Shown: positions 54,231 to 63,489, counted from the first letter of the stretch. The stretch is DNA of 64,000 bases from Daejeonella sp. H1SJ63 (GCF_029360775.1 NZ_JARKMZ010000027.1:62001-126000); one strand, 5' to 3'. Numbers and translations: made by a program. The notes: a model not told the origin generated them from the letters alone.

Positions 54231-55568
54231 ATGACAGTTATCCAGCGTTTCCAAAACTACATCAAAGAACATGCCCTTTTCAGGGATAATGAGCCTGTGC
54301 TCCTTGCTGTCAGCGGAGGGCGCGACTCAGTGCTGATGGCTCATTTGTTTAAGTCTGCAGGCTATACATTCGGGATTGCACATTGCAATTTCGGGCTAAG
54401 AGGCAATGAATCTGAACAGGACGAGGCATTTTGCACTGAACTTGCACAAAAGCTGGATGTCCCCTTTCATTCAGTCCGCTTTGATACTGCTGAATTTGCC
54501 GGAGAGCATCGTATCTCTATTCAGATGGCTGCCAGAGATCTTCGTTATCAATGGCTGGAAAAAATCAGATCTGAATCAGGATACCGGTACATCGGAGTTG
54601 CACATCATCAAAATGATGCCACAGAAACCATGCTTCTGAATCTTACCCGCGGAACGGGTATTTCGGGATTACATGGCATATTACCCAAAAAAGGAAAGCT
54701 CATCAGGCCGCTCCTCTTTCTTAGCCGGGAAGAAATCAACGATATTTTCAACAAAGAGAAGTATACTTTTCGTGAAGACAGTTCTAATCTTTCTTCAAAA
54801 TATGCCAGAAACAAAATCAGGATTGAAGTAATTCCGGTTTTAAAACAATTAAACCCGGCACTGGAACACACTTTTGAAGAAAACCGCAAACGCTTTGCCG
54901 ATCTGGAAGTACTTCTGGAGCAAAGAGTCGCAGAATTAAGAGATCAGTTATTTAAAAAAATAAATTCAGAAGAGATTGAGATCAGTCTGCCTGATTTACA
55001 AAAGCTCAGGCCTCTGGATACATTAATGTATGAACTCTTCAAACCTTATGGTTTTTCTGAGCCTGTACTTACAGATCTGCAAAAATCCTGGTATGGCGAG
55101 GCCGGTAAAATTTTCCAATCCGTGAGCCATCAGTTATTACTGGATCGCAATAAATTGATCTTAAGCACGATTGAGGAAACAGAAACTGAAGAAACACTGA
55201 TCGATCAGCAAAACGGGTATTGGTTATGGCAGGGGAAAACATTCAAATCAATTATTTGCACTGCAACTGAATTTCAGCTAAAAAAAGACAAAAACCTGGC
55301 ACAGCTTGACCTTGATCTGCTGCAATTTCCGCTAAAATTAAGAAGCTGGAAAAATGGCGATCATTTTCAGCCCTTAGGTCTGAAAGGCACAAAGAAACTC
55401 AGTGATTTTTTTATTGAGCAAAAGATCAGCCTTAATCATAAAAAAGATATCGGAATACTGGAAAACAACAACGGTGATATCCTTTGGGTTTCCGGACTGA
55501 GAATCAGTGAACGCTATAAAATTAGTTCAGGCACCAAAAAAGTTTTTATCTTAGAACAATTCAAGTAA
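54231..55568 (+). CDS. tilS: tRNA(Ile)-lysidine synthase
   Basis: A 445-residue enzyme that converts C34 of tRNA-Ile(CAU) to lysidine. The PP-loop ATP motif is AVSGGRDSVLMAHL (residues about 26-39), followed by the HCNFGLRGNESEQDEAFC block and the HHQNDATETMLLNLTRG block; a TilS C-terminal domain ends near residue 440 (LRSWKNGDHFQPLG, KLSDFFIEQKI). The start is the only candidate compatible with the family N terminus. Confidence 0.95.
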   Translation: MTVIQRFQNYIKEHALFRDNEPVLLAVSGGRDSVLMAHLFKSAGYTFGIAHCNFGLRGNESEQDEAFCTELAQKLDVPFHSVRFDTAEFAGEHRISIQMAARDLRYQWLEKIRSESGYRYIGVAHHQNDATETMLLNLTRGTGISGLHGILPKKGKLIRPLLFLSREEINDIFNKEKYTFREDSSNLSSKYARNKIRIEVIPVLKQLNPALEHTFEENRKRFADLEVLLEQRVAELRDQLFKKINSEEIEISLPDLQKLRPLDTLMYELFKPYGFSEPVLTDLQKSWYGEAGKIFQSVSHQLLLDRNKLILSTIEETETEETLIDQQNGYWLWQGKTFKSIICTATEFQLKKDKNLAQLDLDLLQFPLKLRSWKNGDHFQPLGLKGTKKLSDFFIEQKISLNHKKDIGILENNNGDILWVSGLRISERYKISSGTKKVFILEQFK

Positions 55569-55569
55569 T

Positions 55570-56055
55570 ATGCAGGAAGATCAGGTAACTTTTTTAGAAA
55601 GGCAGTATCTGGGTCGTGATCATGGCCGGATCAGTATTCGTCTGGTTCTTGCCCTGTTTTGCTTTGCTGCATATTTCATTACTGAGAAGCGTGAAGAAAA
55701 TGCCGAACTGTTTCTGGTAGTAGGCTTTGGCATTCTGGTAGCTTCGGTTATAATGATGTTTTTGCTTCATTACAAAACCACAGTGAATAACAAAAGTATT
55801 GTTCTTGATGGTTTGTGGACTACTAAAATGGTTAAGATAGACCTTAACAGCATTGTAAAAGTAGAACGTACCCCCTACAGTTCGTATATTATCAATAATC
55901 CGGTTTACAACCTGCATCAGAAGGGCACTGTTCGCTTTTATGCAGGTGGTAAAGATGCAGTTAAACTTACCGACCGTGATGGTCTGGTGTATATCATCGG
56001 CACTTTGCACCAGAAGGAATTGGAAAGAAGTATCCTGAAGGAGATGAAGAAGTAA
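55570..56055 (+). CDS. Two-helix membrane protein with PH-like domain, unknown
   Basis: A 161-residue protein with two membrane helices (about 22-37 and 46-66) followed by a cytoplasmic beta-rich domain (about 70-160; NNKSIVLDGLWTTKMVKIDL) resembling the bacterial PH-like (bPH) folds. It begins 1 nt after tilS, so it is cotranscribed. Function unknown; the fold call is inference. Confidence 0.7.
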   Translation: MQEDQVTFLERQYLGRDHGRISIRLVLALFCFAAYFITEKREENAELFLVVGFGILVASVIMMFLLHYKTTVNNKSIVLDGLWTTKMVKIDLNSIVKVERTPYSSYIINNPVYNLHQKGTVRFYAGGKDAVKLTDRDGLVYIIGTLHQKELERSILKEMKK

Positions 56056-56071
56056 TTTACTTCTTAGGCTT

Positions 56072-56170
56072 AGGCTGTCATCCACAGATTTCTTCTTGCT
56101 TAAAATACTTTTCTAACTGTAAGAATTCCATTTGCTCGTCGACCTGCCTGCCTGCCGGCAGGAATGACGG
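56072..56170 (-). repeat. Dispersed intergenic repeat, reverse copy
   Basis: Read on the minus strand it runs CGTCATTCCTGCC, GGCAGGCAGGTCGACGAGC, AATGGAATTCTTACAGTTA, then AGAAGAAATCTGT. The same blocks in the same order occur at 63294-63410 (plus). Confidence 0.75.
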
Positions 56171-56246
56171 GGTAATTGAATACCCCCACCAACAAAAAAA
56201 GGAACCTGCTATTAAACAAATTCCCTTTTCAGCCAATTTACAATAC

Positions 56247-57212
56247 TTATTTCTTTAAGCCGATCTCCCTCAGGCGCTCATCCAGGTATTCACCGGCTGT
56301 CATATCCGTATAAGCTTTCGGATAATTGATATCAATACATGAATCCAAACAGGTTAAATCCATATTTCCTTTTGGATGCAAAAAGAAAGGAACAGAAAAT
56401 CTGGAAGTCTTCATCAGCTGACGCGGCGGGTTAACCACACGATGAGTAGTAGACTTCAATTTATTATTTGTTAAACGCTGAAGCATATCCCCAACATTTA
56501 CCACAATATCTTCTACATGAGCCTTTACAGGATACCAGCTTCCGTCCCGGGTTAAAACCTCCAGTCCGTCGGCACTTGCCCCAATCAAAAGCGTAATCAA
56601 ATTGATATCCTCATGAGCCCCCGCACGCACTGCATCCTGGGGTAAACTATCAGGGTCTTCAATCGGGAAGTAGTGAATTGCCCTCAGAATTGAATTCCCG
56701 TTATGAACCTTTTCATCAAAATAATTCTCAGGAAGATTCAGATAAACAGCAATAGCCCTTAACAAATGCTTACCGGCATACTCCAGACGTTCATACACTT
56801 CACGGGTAACTTTATTGAAGCCCGGCAGTTCATCAACCATGATATTATCCGGATATTCCGATTTTACAGGATCATGGTCTGTAACAACCTGTCCGCTTTG
56901 CCAGAATTCTTTCAGATCAGGTGTTTTTGAATCTTTAGCTTTTTCCCTGCCTTTACTGGTATAACCTCTCTGACCGGCAAGCTCAGGCTTTTCATACTTC
57001 AGTTTTTGCCCTTCAGGCATACTAAAGAATTTTTTCACTTCAGAATAAAGTTCATCAATGAGCTCCTGAGTCATCCCATGATTAGCAATCGTAACGAAGC
57101 CCGTATCATTAAATGCTTTACCGATATTATCGGAAAAACGCTTTCTCTGTTCCGGACTACCTTTGATGTAATCGTTCAGATCAAGGCGCGGAATATTTAC
57201 TTCTGATGACAT
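56247..57212 (-). CDS. Isopenicillin-N-synthase-family 2-oxoglutarate/Fe(II) oxygenase
   Basis: A 321-residue non-haem iron oxygenase. The N-terminal DIOX domain (IPRLDLNDYIKGS, NDTGFVTIANHG) is followed by the jellyroll core with Fe ligands His and Asp in AHEDINLITLL and His in STTHRVVNPP, and the 2OG-binding RxS (SRFSVPFFLHP). The family covers hydroxylases, desaturases and oxidases; the substrate is unknown. Isolated gene. Confidence 0.9.
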   Translation of the reverse strand: MSSEVNIPRLDLNDYIKGSPEQRKRFSDNIGKAFNDTGFVTIANHGMTQELIDELYSEVKKFFSMPEGQKLKYEKPELAGQRGYTSKGREKAKDSKTPDLKEFWQSGQVVTDHDPVKSEYPDNIMVDELPGFNKVTREVYERLEYAGKHLLRAIAVYLNLPENYFDEKVHNGNSILRAIHYFPIEDPDSLPQDAVRAGAHEDINLITLLIGASADGLEVLTRDGSWYPVKAHVEDIVVNVGDMLQRLTNNKLKSTTHRVVNPPRQLMKTSRFSVPFFLHPKGNMDLTCLDSCIDINYPKAYTDMTAGEYLDERLREIGLKK

Positions 57213-57352
57213 AATTTACTGGTTAGTTTATGCAGCGAATATACAAGCAATACTTAATAAGTTAGAACAATACAAGGGCTAAAATTACATAACAATTTGA
57301 TAACCAGAATATTATTATCAATGCTTTAACCCGGAATCAGATAAATGAAAAT

Positions 57353-57430
57353 TCATTTATGAAATTTCCGGTAGCGCGCCAACATCATAATTACAATAAA
57401 AAGAAGTGCAAGGGGTATCAGAATTTTCAT
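57353..57430 (-). CDS. Single-helix membrane microprotein (25 aa)
   Basis: ATG at 57428-57430 to TGA at 57353-57355 encodes 25 residues: a hydrophobic helix (KILIPLALLFIVIMMLA) and a basic tail RYRKFHK. Minus-strand TATATTTG (57435-57442), a perfect -7 match, ends 4 nt before the ATG, the same spacing as at lipA, cysS and the OstA gene; this supports a real leaderless gene. Positive-inside rule puts the C terminus in the cytoplasm. No family recognised. Confidence 0.5.
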   Translation of the reverse strand: MKILIPLALLFIVIMMLARYRKFHK

Positions 57431-57498
57431 TGATCAAATATAAGCCCAATGAGCAATAAAAAATTAAAATATTTTTAAAATTACTAAAAATATTAGTA

Positions 57499-57506
57499 TA
57501 ATTTTG
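57499..57506 (+). promoter_or_regulatory. -7 box immediately before the 67-aa gene
   Basis: TAATTTTG matches TAnnTTTG and is 5 nt from the ATG at 57512. Confidence 0.5.
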
Positions 57507-57511
57507 CAGAT

Positions 57512-57715
57512 ATGAATGATAAAGAAAAAATCGAAGCAGCAATACTGATGCTAAAAAAGCTGAAGAGAATGGTTGGATTCTTTATGAAAAGTGAAATATC
57601 ACTATTAATCGACAAGCTTGAAAACAGTATACCCCAAAATGAGAAAGCACTGAAAGCCTGTCAAAACAATACAGAAACTAAGACTTCTTTTGCACAAGAG
57701 TCAGACCTGCTCTGA
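57512..57715 (+). CDS. Small helical protein (67 aa), unknown
   Basis: A 67-residue, mostly helical, charged protein (KEKIEAAILMLKKLKRMV, then ISLLIDKLENSI) with a polar tail. No signal peptide. Its 3' end overlaps the convergent gene at 57678 by 38 nt. A -7 box 5 nt before the ATG supports expression. No family recognised. Confidence 0.5.
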   Translation: MNDKEKIEAAILMLKKLKRMVGFFMKSEISLLIDKLENSIPQNEKALKACQNNTETKTSFAQESDLL

Positions 57716-58184
57716 TCTGTCCTCTGTCGGCTGCAAGCAAACTAACCTGAACCGTTCCTTTATTACTTGTCGGAATCGTAACTGAGCTGACCCCCTGCTT
57801 TAAAAGTTCCTTTATTTCTGTTGCAGGATCCAGCTCAAAAACCATCATTTTTTTACTGACATCCCAATCACCCATTGATATTACTTCAGTAGTTGATTTC
57901 AATAATAATTTTTTAGCGTTTTCCATGGTAATAGTAACTTCTGTACCACGCTTTATGCTTGCGGCAACAGGCAGATTGAGCAATAAATAATAGTTTTCAT
58001 CTACTGCCCTTACAGAAAAGCTCAGACGGGTTTTACCGTCCCCATCTTTGAAAAGATACTGAGAAGTTTGTCTGATATGTTCATTTGTCCGTTTTTCAAG
58101 CCTGTCAATAACCAGCGAGGGCGACTGAGAAAAAGAGCTCAATGAGCTAAGAACAAGAAAAAAAACTAACAAGGAAGAACGCAT
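57678..58184 (-). CDS. Secreted protein, unknown (168 aa)
   Basis: A 168-residue protein with a signal peptide (MRSSLLVFFLVLSSLSSFSQ) and a single beta-rich domain (SVRAVDENYYLLLNLP, VMVFELDPATEI-like strands). No family recognised. It lies 26 nt after the OmpA-family gene on the same strand and is probably cotranscribed with it. Confidence 0.65.
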   Translation of the reverse strand: MRSSLLVFFLVLSSLSSFSQSPSLVIDRLEKRTNEHIRQTSQYLFKDGDGKTRLSFSVRAVDENYYLLLNLPVAASIKRGTEVTITMENAKKLLLKSTTEVISMGDWDVSKKMMVFELDPATEIKELLKQGVSSVTIPTSNKGTVQVSLLAADRGQIRAGLTLVQKKS

Positions 58185-58210
58185 GTAATTTATTCAGATT
58201 TAAAAATAAA

Positions 58211-59095
58211 TTACTCCCCCGAACTTGCCGGAGCTTTCCCTATCAGTTCCATAAACTGATCCAACTTAGGGGTAATAATAATCTGAGTACGTCTGTTTCT
58301 GGCTTTTCCGGCTTCAGTATTATTATCAGCAATGGTATTGTACTCACCACGTCCTCCGGCAGTAAGACGTTTAGGATCAACACCATAATTGTTCTGAAGC
58401 GACTGAACAACTGAAGAAGCCCTCAAAGCACTCAGATCCCAGTTGTTTCTGATATTCGGCATTGAAATTGGCACATTATCGGTATTACCCTCGATCAGCA
58501 CCTCGTAGTTATCATAATCCTTGATGATCTTTGCGATTTTACCCAATACCTTATCGGCTCTGTCTGAAATCAGATAACTACCTGATCTGTAAAGCATATT
58601 GTCGGCAAGAGATATATACACCACGCCTTTCAATACCTGAACATTTACATCGCTCATCTCTTCACGGGTCAGAGAGCGGGTCAGGTTATTGGTGAGTACC
58701 AGATTCAAAGAATCACTCTTATTTTTTGCATTAACTAATTGCTTTATATATTTATTTGAACTGTTAATCTCATCAACCAGCTTGGAAATATTCACATTGC
58801 CCTGACTGCTGGAGGTTAAGCATTTATCCAGAGCCTTTTGAAGTGATTCCAGATTGGAACGTTCTGAAGCAAGCTGCTCCTCCACACTCCTCACACGAAC
58901 CTGCGATTCGCTCAAATTATTCTGAGTTTTCTGCAATTTCTGATCCAGATCCCGGTTAGTATCCTGCAGAAGATTATAATTGGTCTGAAGCTGACTATGA
59001 CTGGTCTGAAGCGTTGTATATTTCTTTTTACTTATACAGGATTGAGCCAGGACAGCTGCAATTAATAATACCGGTAATAAGGACTTATTTTTCAT
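58211..59095 (-). CDS. OmpA-family peptidoglycan-binding lipoprotein
   Basis: A 294-residue protein with lipobox Cys20 (VLAQSC), a coiled coil (about residues 28-100; LQTSHSQLQTNYNLLQDTN), and a C-terminal OmpA domain (about 160-285): LIEGNTDNVPISMPN, NWDLSALRASSVVQSL and the peptidoglycan-binding Arg in ARNRRTQIII. It links outer membrane and peptidoglycan. Start MKNKSLLPVLL. Confidence 0.9.
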   Translation of the reverse strand: MKNKSLLPVLLIAAVLAQSCISKKKYTTLQTSHSQLQTNYNLLQDTNRDLDQKLQKTQNNLSESQVRVRSVEEQLASERSNLESLQKALDKCLTSSSQGNVNISKLVDEINSSNKYIKQLVNAKNKSDSLNLVLTNNLTRSLTREEMSDVNVQVLKGVVYISLADNMLYRSGSYLISDRADKVLGKIAKIIKDYDNYEVLIEGNTDNVPISMPNIRNNWDLSALRASSVVQSLQNNYGVDPKRLTAGGRGEYNTIADNNTEAGKARNRRTQIIITPKLDQFMELIGKAPASSGE

Positions 59096-59572
59096 AATTG
59101 AATACTAATTAAGAGCGTAAATGAAGAATATCAAGTATTAACGATAAATAAATATAAACATTATTTGAGTTACATAAAGTTACAAATATTCTTCCTCAAC
59201 AATTAAAAAGAACAGATATTCTATTGATTGTGTCAGGTTATAAACATAATAATTGATTTAGATTGAAATTCTATCACTCCTGACGCCCTTTAAAACACAA
59301 TCAAGACCGGTGAATAAACCCGCGGCCTCCCGATAGAGGACTACTGTGTACCCACATCTTCATCAGTTCTAATATTTTGGGATTGTAATTTCTATACATA
59401 GGGGCTTTCTGTTTGAATGTAAATTAACATTCGATTGAAAAGATTTCAGGATACTTCAATAATCATCCGGACTCTGTTGATTAAATAGGAATCATCCTCA
59501 ATCTCACGAGCTAATTAATTTAAATAAATTAACTTTGCACTTTCAAATTCAGGCACTCAAACACAACATTAA
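59096..59572. other. 477-nt intergenic region between OmpA-family gene and purL
   Basis: Mostly AT-rich, but 59301-59360 is GC-richer (GACCGGTGAATAAACCCGCG...) and on the minus strand carries a 32-codon frame, 59301-59399 (MYRNYNPKILELMKMW..., ending GGRGFIHRS). It may be transposase or other debris. The purL -7 box is at 59530-59537. Nothing else is recognised. Confidence 0.4.
59530..59537 (+). promoter_or_regulatory. -7 box of purL
   Basis: TAACTTTG matches TAnnTTTG, 35 nt before the ATG. Confidence 0.5.
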
Positions 59573-62500
59573 ATGATCCATTTTTTTGTCAACCCCAAAA
59601 ACACCGTTTTTGCAGTTCAAACACAAAATGAGATATCAAAAGAAGATATCAATAAGTTAAACTGGTTATTTGGGGACGCACATAAATTAGAAGAATCTGT
59701 ACTATCTGGTTTTTTTACCGGCCCAAGGGCAGCAATGGTTACACCCTGGAGTACCAATGCCGTTGAAATTACCCAGAACATGGGAATTTCGGGCATTATC
59801 CGTATCGAAGAATTTGAAAAAGTAGCATCAGACTTCAATGAGTTTGATCCCATGCTTTCTCAGAAATATGCTGAACTGAATCAGGAAATTTATACTATCA
59901 ATATCAAACCTGAACCAATTCTGGATATCGATGATATCGCAGCTTATAATAAATCAGAAGGGCTTGCGCTTAGCACTGAAGAAGTTGATTATTTAAATAA
60001 ACTATCTGATAAACTTGGCAGGAAACTCACCGACTCTGAGATATTTGCGTTTTCACAGGCTAATTCTGAACATTGCCGTCATAAAATTTTCAACGGTACA
60101 TTTATTATTGATGGCGAAGAAAAGCCTGTTTCTCTCTTCAAACTCATCAGAAAAACATCAGAAACAAATCCGAACGATATCGTTTCTGCATACAAAGACA
60201 ATGTGGCTTTTTTAAAAGGCCCGCGGGTGACTCAATTCGCTCCAAAGAGTGCAGATAAGCCTGATTTCTATGAAGAAAAAGAATTCGACTCTGTTTTATC
60301 ATTAAAAGCAGAAACACATAATTTCCCAACCACTGTTGAACCATTTAACGGAGCCGCAACCGGTTCGGGTGGTGAAATACGCGACCGTCTGGCAGGCGGG
60401 CAGGGATCTTTACCACTGGCAGGAACAGCGGTTTACATGACCTCCTACTCCAGACTGGGCAACAACCGGACATGGGAAAAAGGTATGGAAGAAAGACCAT
60501 GGCTTTACCAGACACCAATGGATATCCTGATCAAAGCCTCTAATGGAGCATCTGATTTTGGAAACAAATTCGGTCAGCCATTAATTGCCGGCTCAATACT
60601 AACATTTGAGCACGAGGAGAATAACCGTAAAGTTGCTTATGATAAAGTGATCATGCAGGCAGGCGGTGTTGGCTACGGTAAACTGGATCAGGCAATAAAG
60701 CATACTCCAAAAACAGGTGATAAAATCGTGATCCTTGGAGGAGAAAATTACCGCATCGGAATGGGCGGAGCTGCGGTTTCATCGGCCGATACCGGGGCTT
60801 TCGGCTCAGGCATAGAACTCAATGCCATTCAGCGTTCCAATCCTGAAATGCAAAAACGTGCTGCCAATGCCATTCGCGGACTGGTTGAAAGCGATAACAA
60901 TCCGATCGTATCAATCCATGATCACGGTGCAGGCGGTCATTTAAACTGCTTATCAGAATTAGTGGAAGCTACAGGCGGCCTGATCGATCTGGATAAATTA
61001 CCTGTCGGCGACCCCACCTTATCCGCAAAAGAAATTATTGGCAACGAATCGCAGGAACGTATGGGTCTTGTGATTGGTGAAAAAGATATTGATACCCTGC
61101 AAAGAATTGCAGATCGTGAGCGTTCTCCGATGTATCAGGTTGGAGATGTAACCAATGATCACCGCTTTACCTTCAGGTCAAAAACAAGCGGAGCAACTCC
61201 AATGGATTATGCTTTGGCCGACTTTTTCGGAAGCTCTCCGAAAACCATTATGGCTGATCAGTCTGTATCGAGAAACTATGCAGATTTAAACTACAGCAGT
61301 TCAGATATTCCATCTTACCTGAATCAGGTATTGCAGCTGGAAGCCGTGGCCTGTAAAGACTGGTTAACCAATAAGGTCGACCGCTGTGTAGGCGGCAGAG
61401 TAGCAAAGCAGCAATGTGCCGGACCATTACAATTGCCATTGAATAACGTAGGTGTTATGGCTCTTGATTTTAAGGGCAAAGAAGGTATTGCCACTTCAAT
61501 AGGACACTCGCCGGTTTCAGCACTCGTAGATCCGGCAGCCGGTTCGCGCAATGCGATGGCCGAAGCTCTGTCAAATATAGTCTGGGCTCCGCTGAAAGAC
61601 GGTTTACATTCTGTTTCCCTTTCCGCAAACTGGATGTGGGCATGCAAAAACGAAGGAGAAGATGCCCGTTTATACGAAGCTGTAAAAGCCTGTTCTGATT
61701 TTGCCATTGAGCTTGGAATTAATATCCCTACCGGAAAAGACTCATTATCCATGAAGCAGAAATACCCGAACGATGAGGTAATTGCTCCGGGAACAGTGAT
61801 CATTTCAGCAGCCGGAAATTGTTCAAACATTACCAAAGTAGTTGAACCGGTTCTGAAACGTAATGGCGGTAATATCTATTACATCAACCTTTCGCAGGAT
61901 TCCTTTAAGCTGGGTGGTTCATCCTTTGCTCAGATCCTGAATAAAGTAGGTTCGGAAGTTCCAACTGTATGCGATGCAGCCTTTCTGAAAAAAGCATTCA
62001 ATATATTGCAGGATCTGATCAAAGACCGGAAGATCAATGCCGGTCATGATGTTGGCAGTGGCGGCTTGATCACGACCCTGCTCGAGATGTCGTACGCAGA
62101 GGTAAACCTGGGCGCAAATTATGATCTGAGCTCTTTGAGAGAACAGGATACCATAAAAGCATTGTTCAACGAAAATATTGCGGTGGTATTCCAGGCTGAT
62201 GCAGCTGTTGAGGCTGTCTTTGCACAAAACAATATTGAGCTATTCAAAATAGGTACTGTTGCAGAAGGAAATGAAGTAAGCATTAGAAATAATCAGGATA
62301 GCTTCACTTTCAATATTTCTGAAACCAGAGATACCTGGTATAAAACCTCATTTCTTCTGGATTCCAGACAATCCAGAAACGGAATGGCACAGGAACGCTA
62401 TAACAATTATAAAAACCAGCCACTGCAATTCAGCTTCCCGGCACATTTTGATGGAAAATTACCTGTCATAGCAAAGGGAAGTGCCAGACCAAAGGCAGCA

Positions 62501-63235
62501 ATCATTCGCGAAAAAGGAAGTAACTCAGAACGCGAAATGGCAAATGCCATGTTCCTGGCAGGTTTTGATGTAAAAGATGTACACATGACCGACCTGATAT
62601 CAGGCAGGGAAACACTGGAAGACATTCAGTTTATCGGTGCAGTTGGGGGGTTCTCCAATTCAGACGTTCTGGGATCAGCCAAAGGCTGGGCAGGAGCATT
62701 CCTCTACAATGAAAAAGCCAAAACGGCATTAAAGAATTTCTTCAAACGTGAAGACACCCTCTCTGTAGGAATCTGTAATGGCTGCCAGTTATTTATGGAG
62801 CTTGAACTAATCAACCCGGATCATGAGATTCATGGTAAACTGCATCATAATAGCTCGCATAAGCACGAAAGCGCATTTACATCCGTAACTATTCAGAAGA
62901 ACAATTCAGTAATGCTTTCCAATCTGGAAGGTGCAACTTTAGGGGTATGGATCTCTCATGGAGAAGGCAAATTCAATCTGCCATATTCAGAAGATCAGTA
63001 CAATATTGTAGCCAAATACGGATATGAGAACTATCCGGCAAACCCGAATGGCTCAGACTTCAATACAGCAATGATGTGTGATGCTACAGGCCGGCATCTG
63101 GTGATGATGCCGCATATCGAACGTTCCACTTTCCCGTGGAACTGGGCGAATTATCCCGATCGCGGACAAAAAGACGAAGTTTCACCATGGCTGGAAGCAT
63201 TCGTAAATGCGAGGAAATGGATTGAGAAGAAGTAG
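59573..63235 (+). CDS. purL: Phosphoribosylformylglycinamidine synthase, large single-chain type
   Basis: A 1220-residue enzyme of the large PurL type (as in E. coli), turning FGAR into FGAM with glutamine as ammonia donor. It has the N-terminal PurS-like domain, FGAM synthase core (SEHCRHKIFNG, KAETHNFPTTVEPFNGAATG, and SIHDHGAGGHLNCLSELVEA), second half (DVGSGGLITTLLEM), and the C-terminal glutaminase with Cys near residue 1068 in VGICNGCQLFMEL and the catalytic His and Glu in MMPHIERSTFPWNW. Monocistronic. Confidence 0.97.
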   Translation: MIHFFVNPKNTVFAVQTQNEISKEDINKLNWLFGDAHKLEESVLSGFFTGPRAAMVTPWSTNAVEITQNMGISGIIRIEEFEKVASDFNEFDPMLSQKYAELNQEIYTINIKPEPILDIDDIAAYNKSEGLALSTEEVDYLNKLSDKLGRKLTDSEIFAFSQANSEHCRHKIFNGTFIIDGEEKPVSLFKLIRKTSETNPNDIVSAYKDNVAFLKGPRVTQFAPKSADKPDFYEEKEFDSVLSLKAETHNFPTTVEPFNGAATGSGGEIRDRLAGGQGSLPLAGTAVYMTSYSRLGNNRTWEKGMEERPWLYQTPMDILIKASNGASDFGNKFGQPLIAGSILTFEHEENNRKVAYDKVIMQAGGVGYGKLDQAIKHTPKTGDKIVILGGENYRIGMGGAAVSSADTGAFGSGIELNAIQRSNPEMQKRAANAIRGLVESDNNPIVSIHDHGAGGHLNCLSELVEATGGLIDLDKLPVGDPTLSAKEIIGNESQERMGLVIGEKDIDTLQRIADRERSPMYQVGDVTNDHRFTFRSKTSGATPMDYALADFFGSSPKTIMADQSVSRNYADLNYSSSDIPSYLNQVLQLEAVACKDWLTNKVDRCVGGRVAKQQCAGPLQLPLNNVGVMALDFKGKEGIATSIGHSPVSALVDPAAGSRNAMAEALSNIVWAPLKDGLHSVSLSANWMWACKNEGEDARLYEAVKACSDFAIELGINIPTGKDSLSMKQKYPNDEVIAPGTVIISAAGNCSNITKVVEPVLKRNGGNIYYINLSQDSFKLGGSSFAQILNKVGSEVPTVCDAAFLKKAFNILQDLIKDRKINAGHDVGSGGLITTLLEMSYAEVNLGANYDLSSLREQDTIKALFNENIAVVFQADAAVEAVFAQNNIELFKIGTVAEGNEVSIRNNQDSFTFNISETRDTWYKTSFLLDSRQSRNGMAQERYNNYKNQPLQFSFPAHFDGKLPVIAKGSARPKAAIIREKGSNSEREMANAMFLAGFDVKDVHMTDLISGRETLEDIQFIGAVGGFSNSDVLGSAKGWAGAFLYNEKAKTALKNFFKREDTLSVGICNGCQLFMELELINPDHEIHGKLHHNSSHKHESAFTSVTIQKNNSVMLSNLEGATLGVWISHGEGKFNLPYSEDQYNIVAKYGYENYPANPNGSDFNTAMMCDATGRHLVMMPHIERSTFPWNWANYPDRGQKDEVSPWLEAFVNARKWIEKK

Positions 63236-63293
63236 ATCATAGGATTTAGGCAGCCTGCAAAATGGGGATTGCTTGATTTTCAGGTATTTTTAT

Positions 63294-63410
63294 CGTCATT
63301 CCTGCCTGGCTGTACGTCATTCCTGCCTACCGCAGGCAGGTCGAACGAGCGAATGAAATTCTTCAGTTAAAAAATTATCTGTAACGAGGAGAAATCTGTT
63401 AATGCCGGGC
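63294..63410 (+). repeat. Dispersed intergenic repeat, plus-strand copy
   Basis: CGTCATTCCTGCC occurs twice (63294 and 63315); the second runs on into ACCGCAGGCAGGTCGAACGAGC, GAATGAAATTCTTCAGTTA and AGGAGAAATCTGTTAATG, parallel to the reverse copy at 56072-56170. Confidence 0.75.
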
Positions 63411-63489
63411 TTGGCTTTAGTAATGAGATTTCTCAGTCGTGCCTCCTTCAAGATGATGGGAGTAACCCCCAACACCCCTTTCTCAAAAC

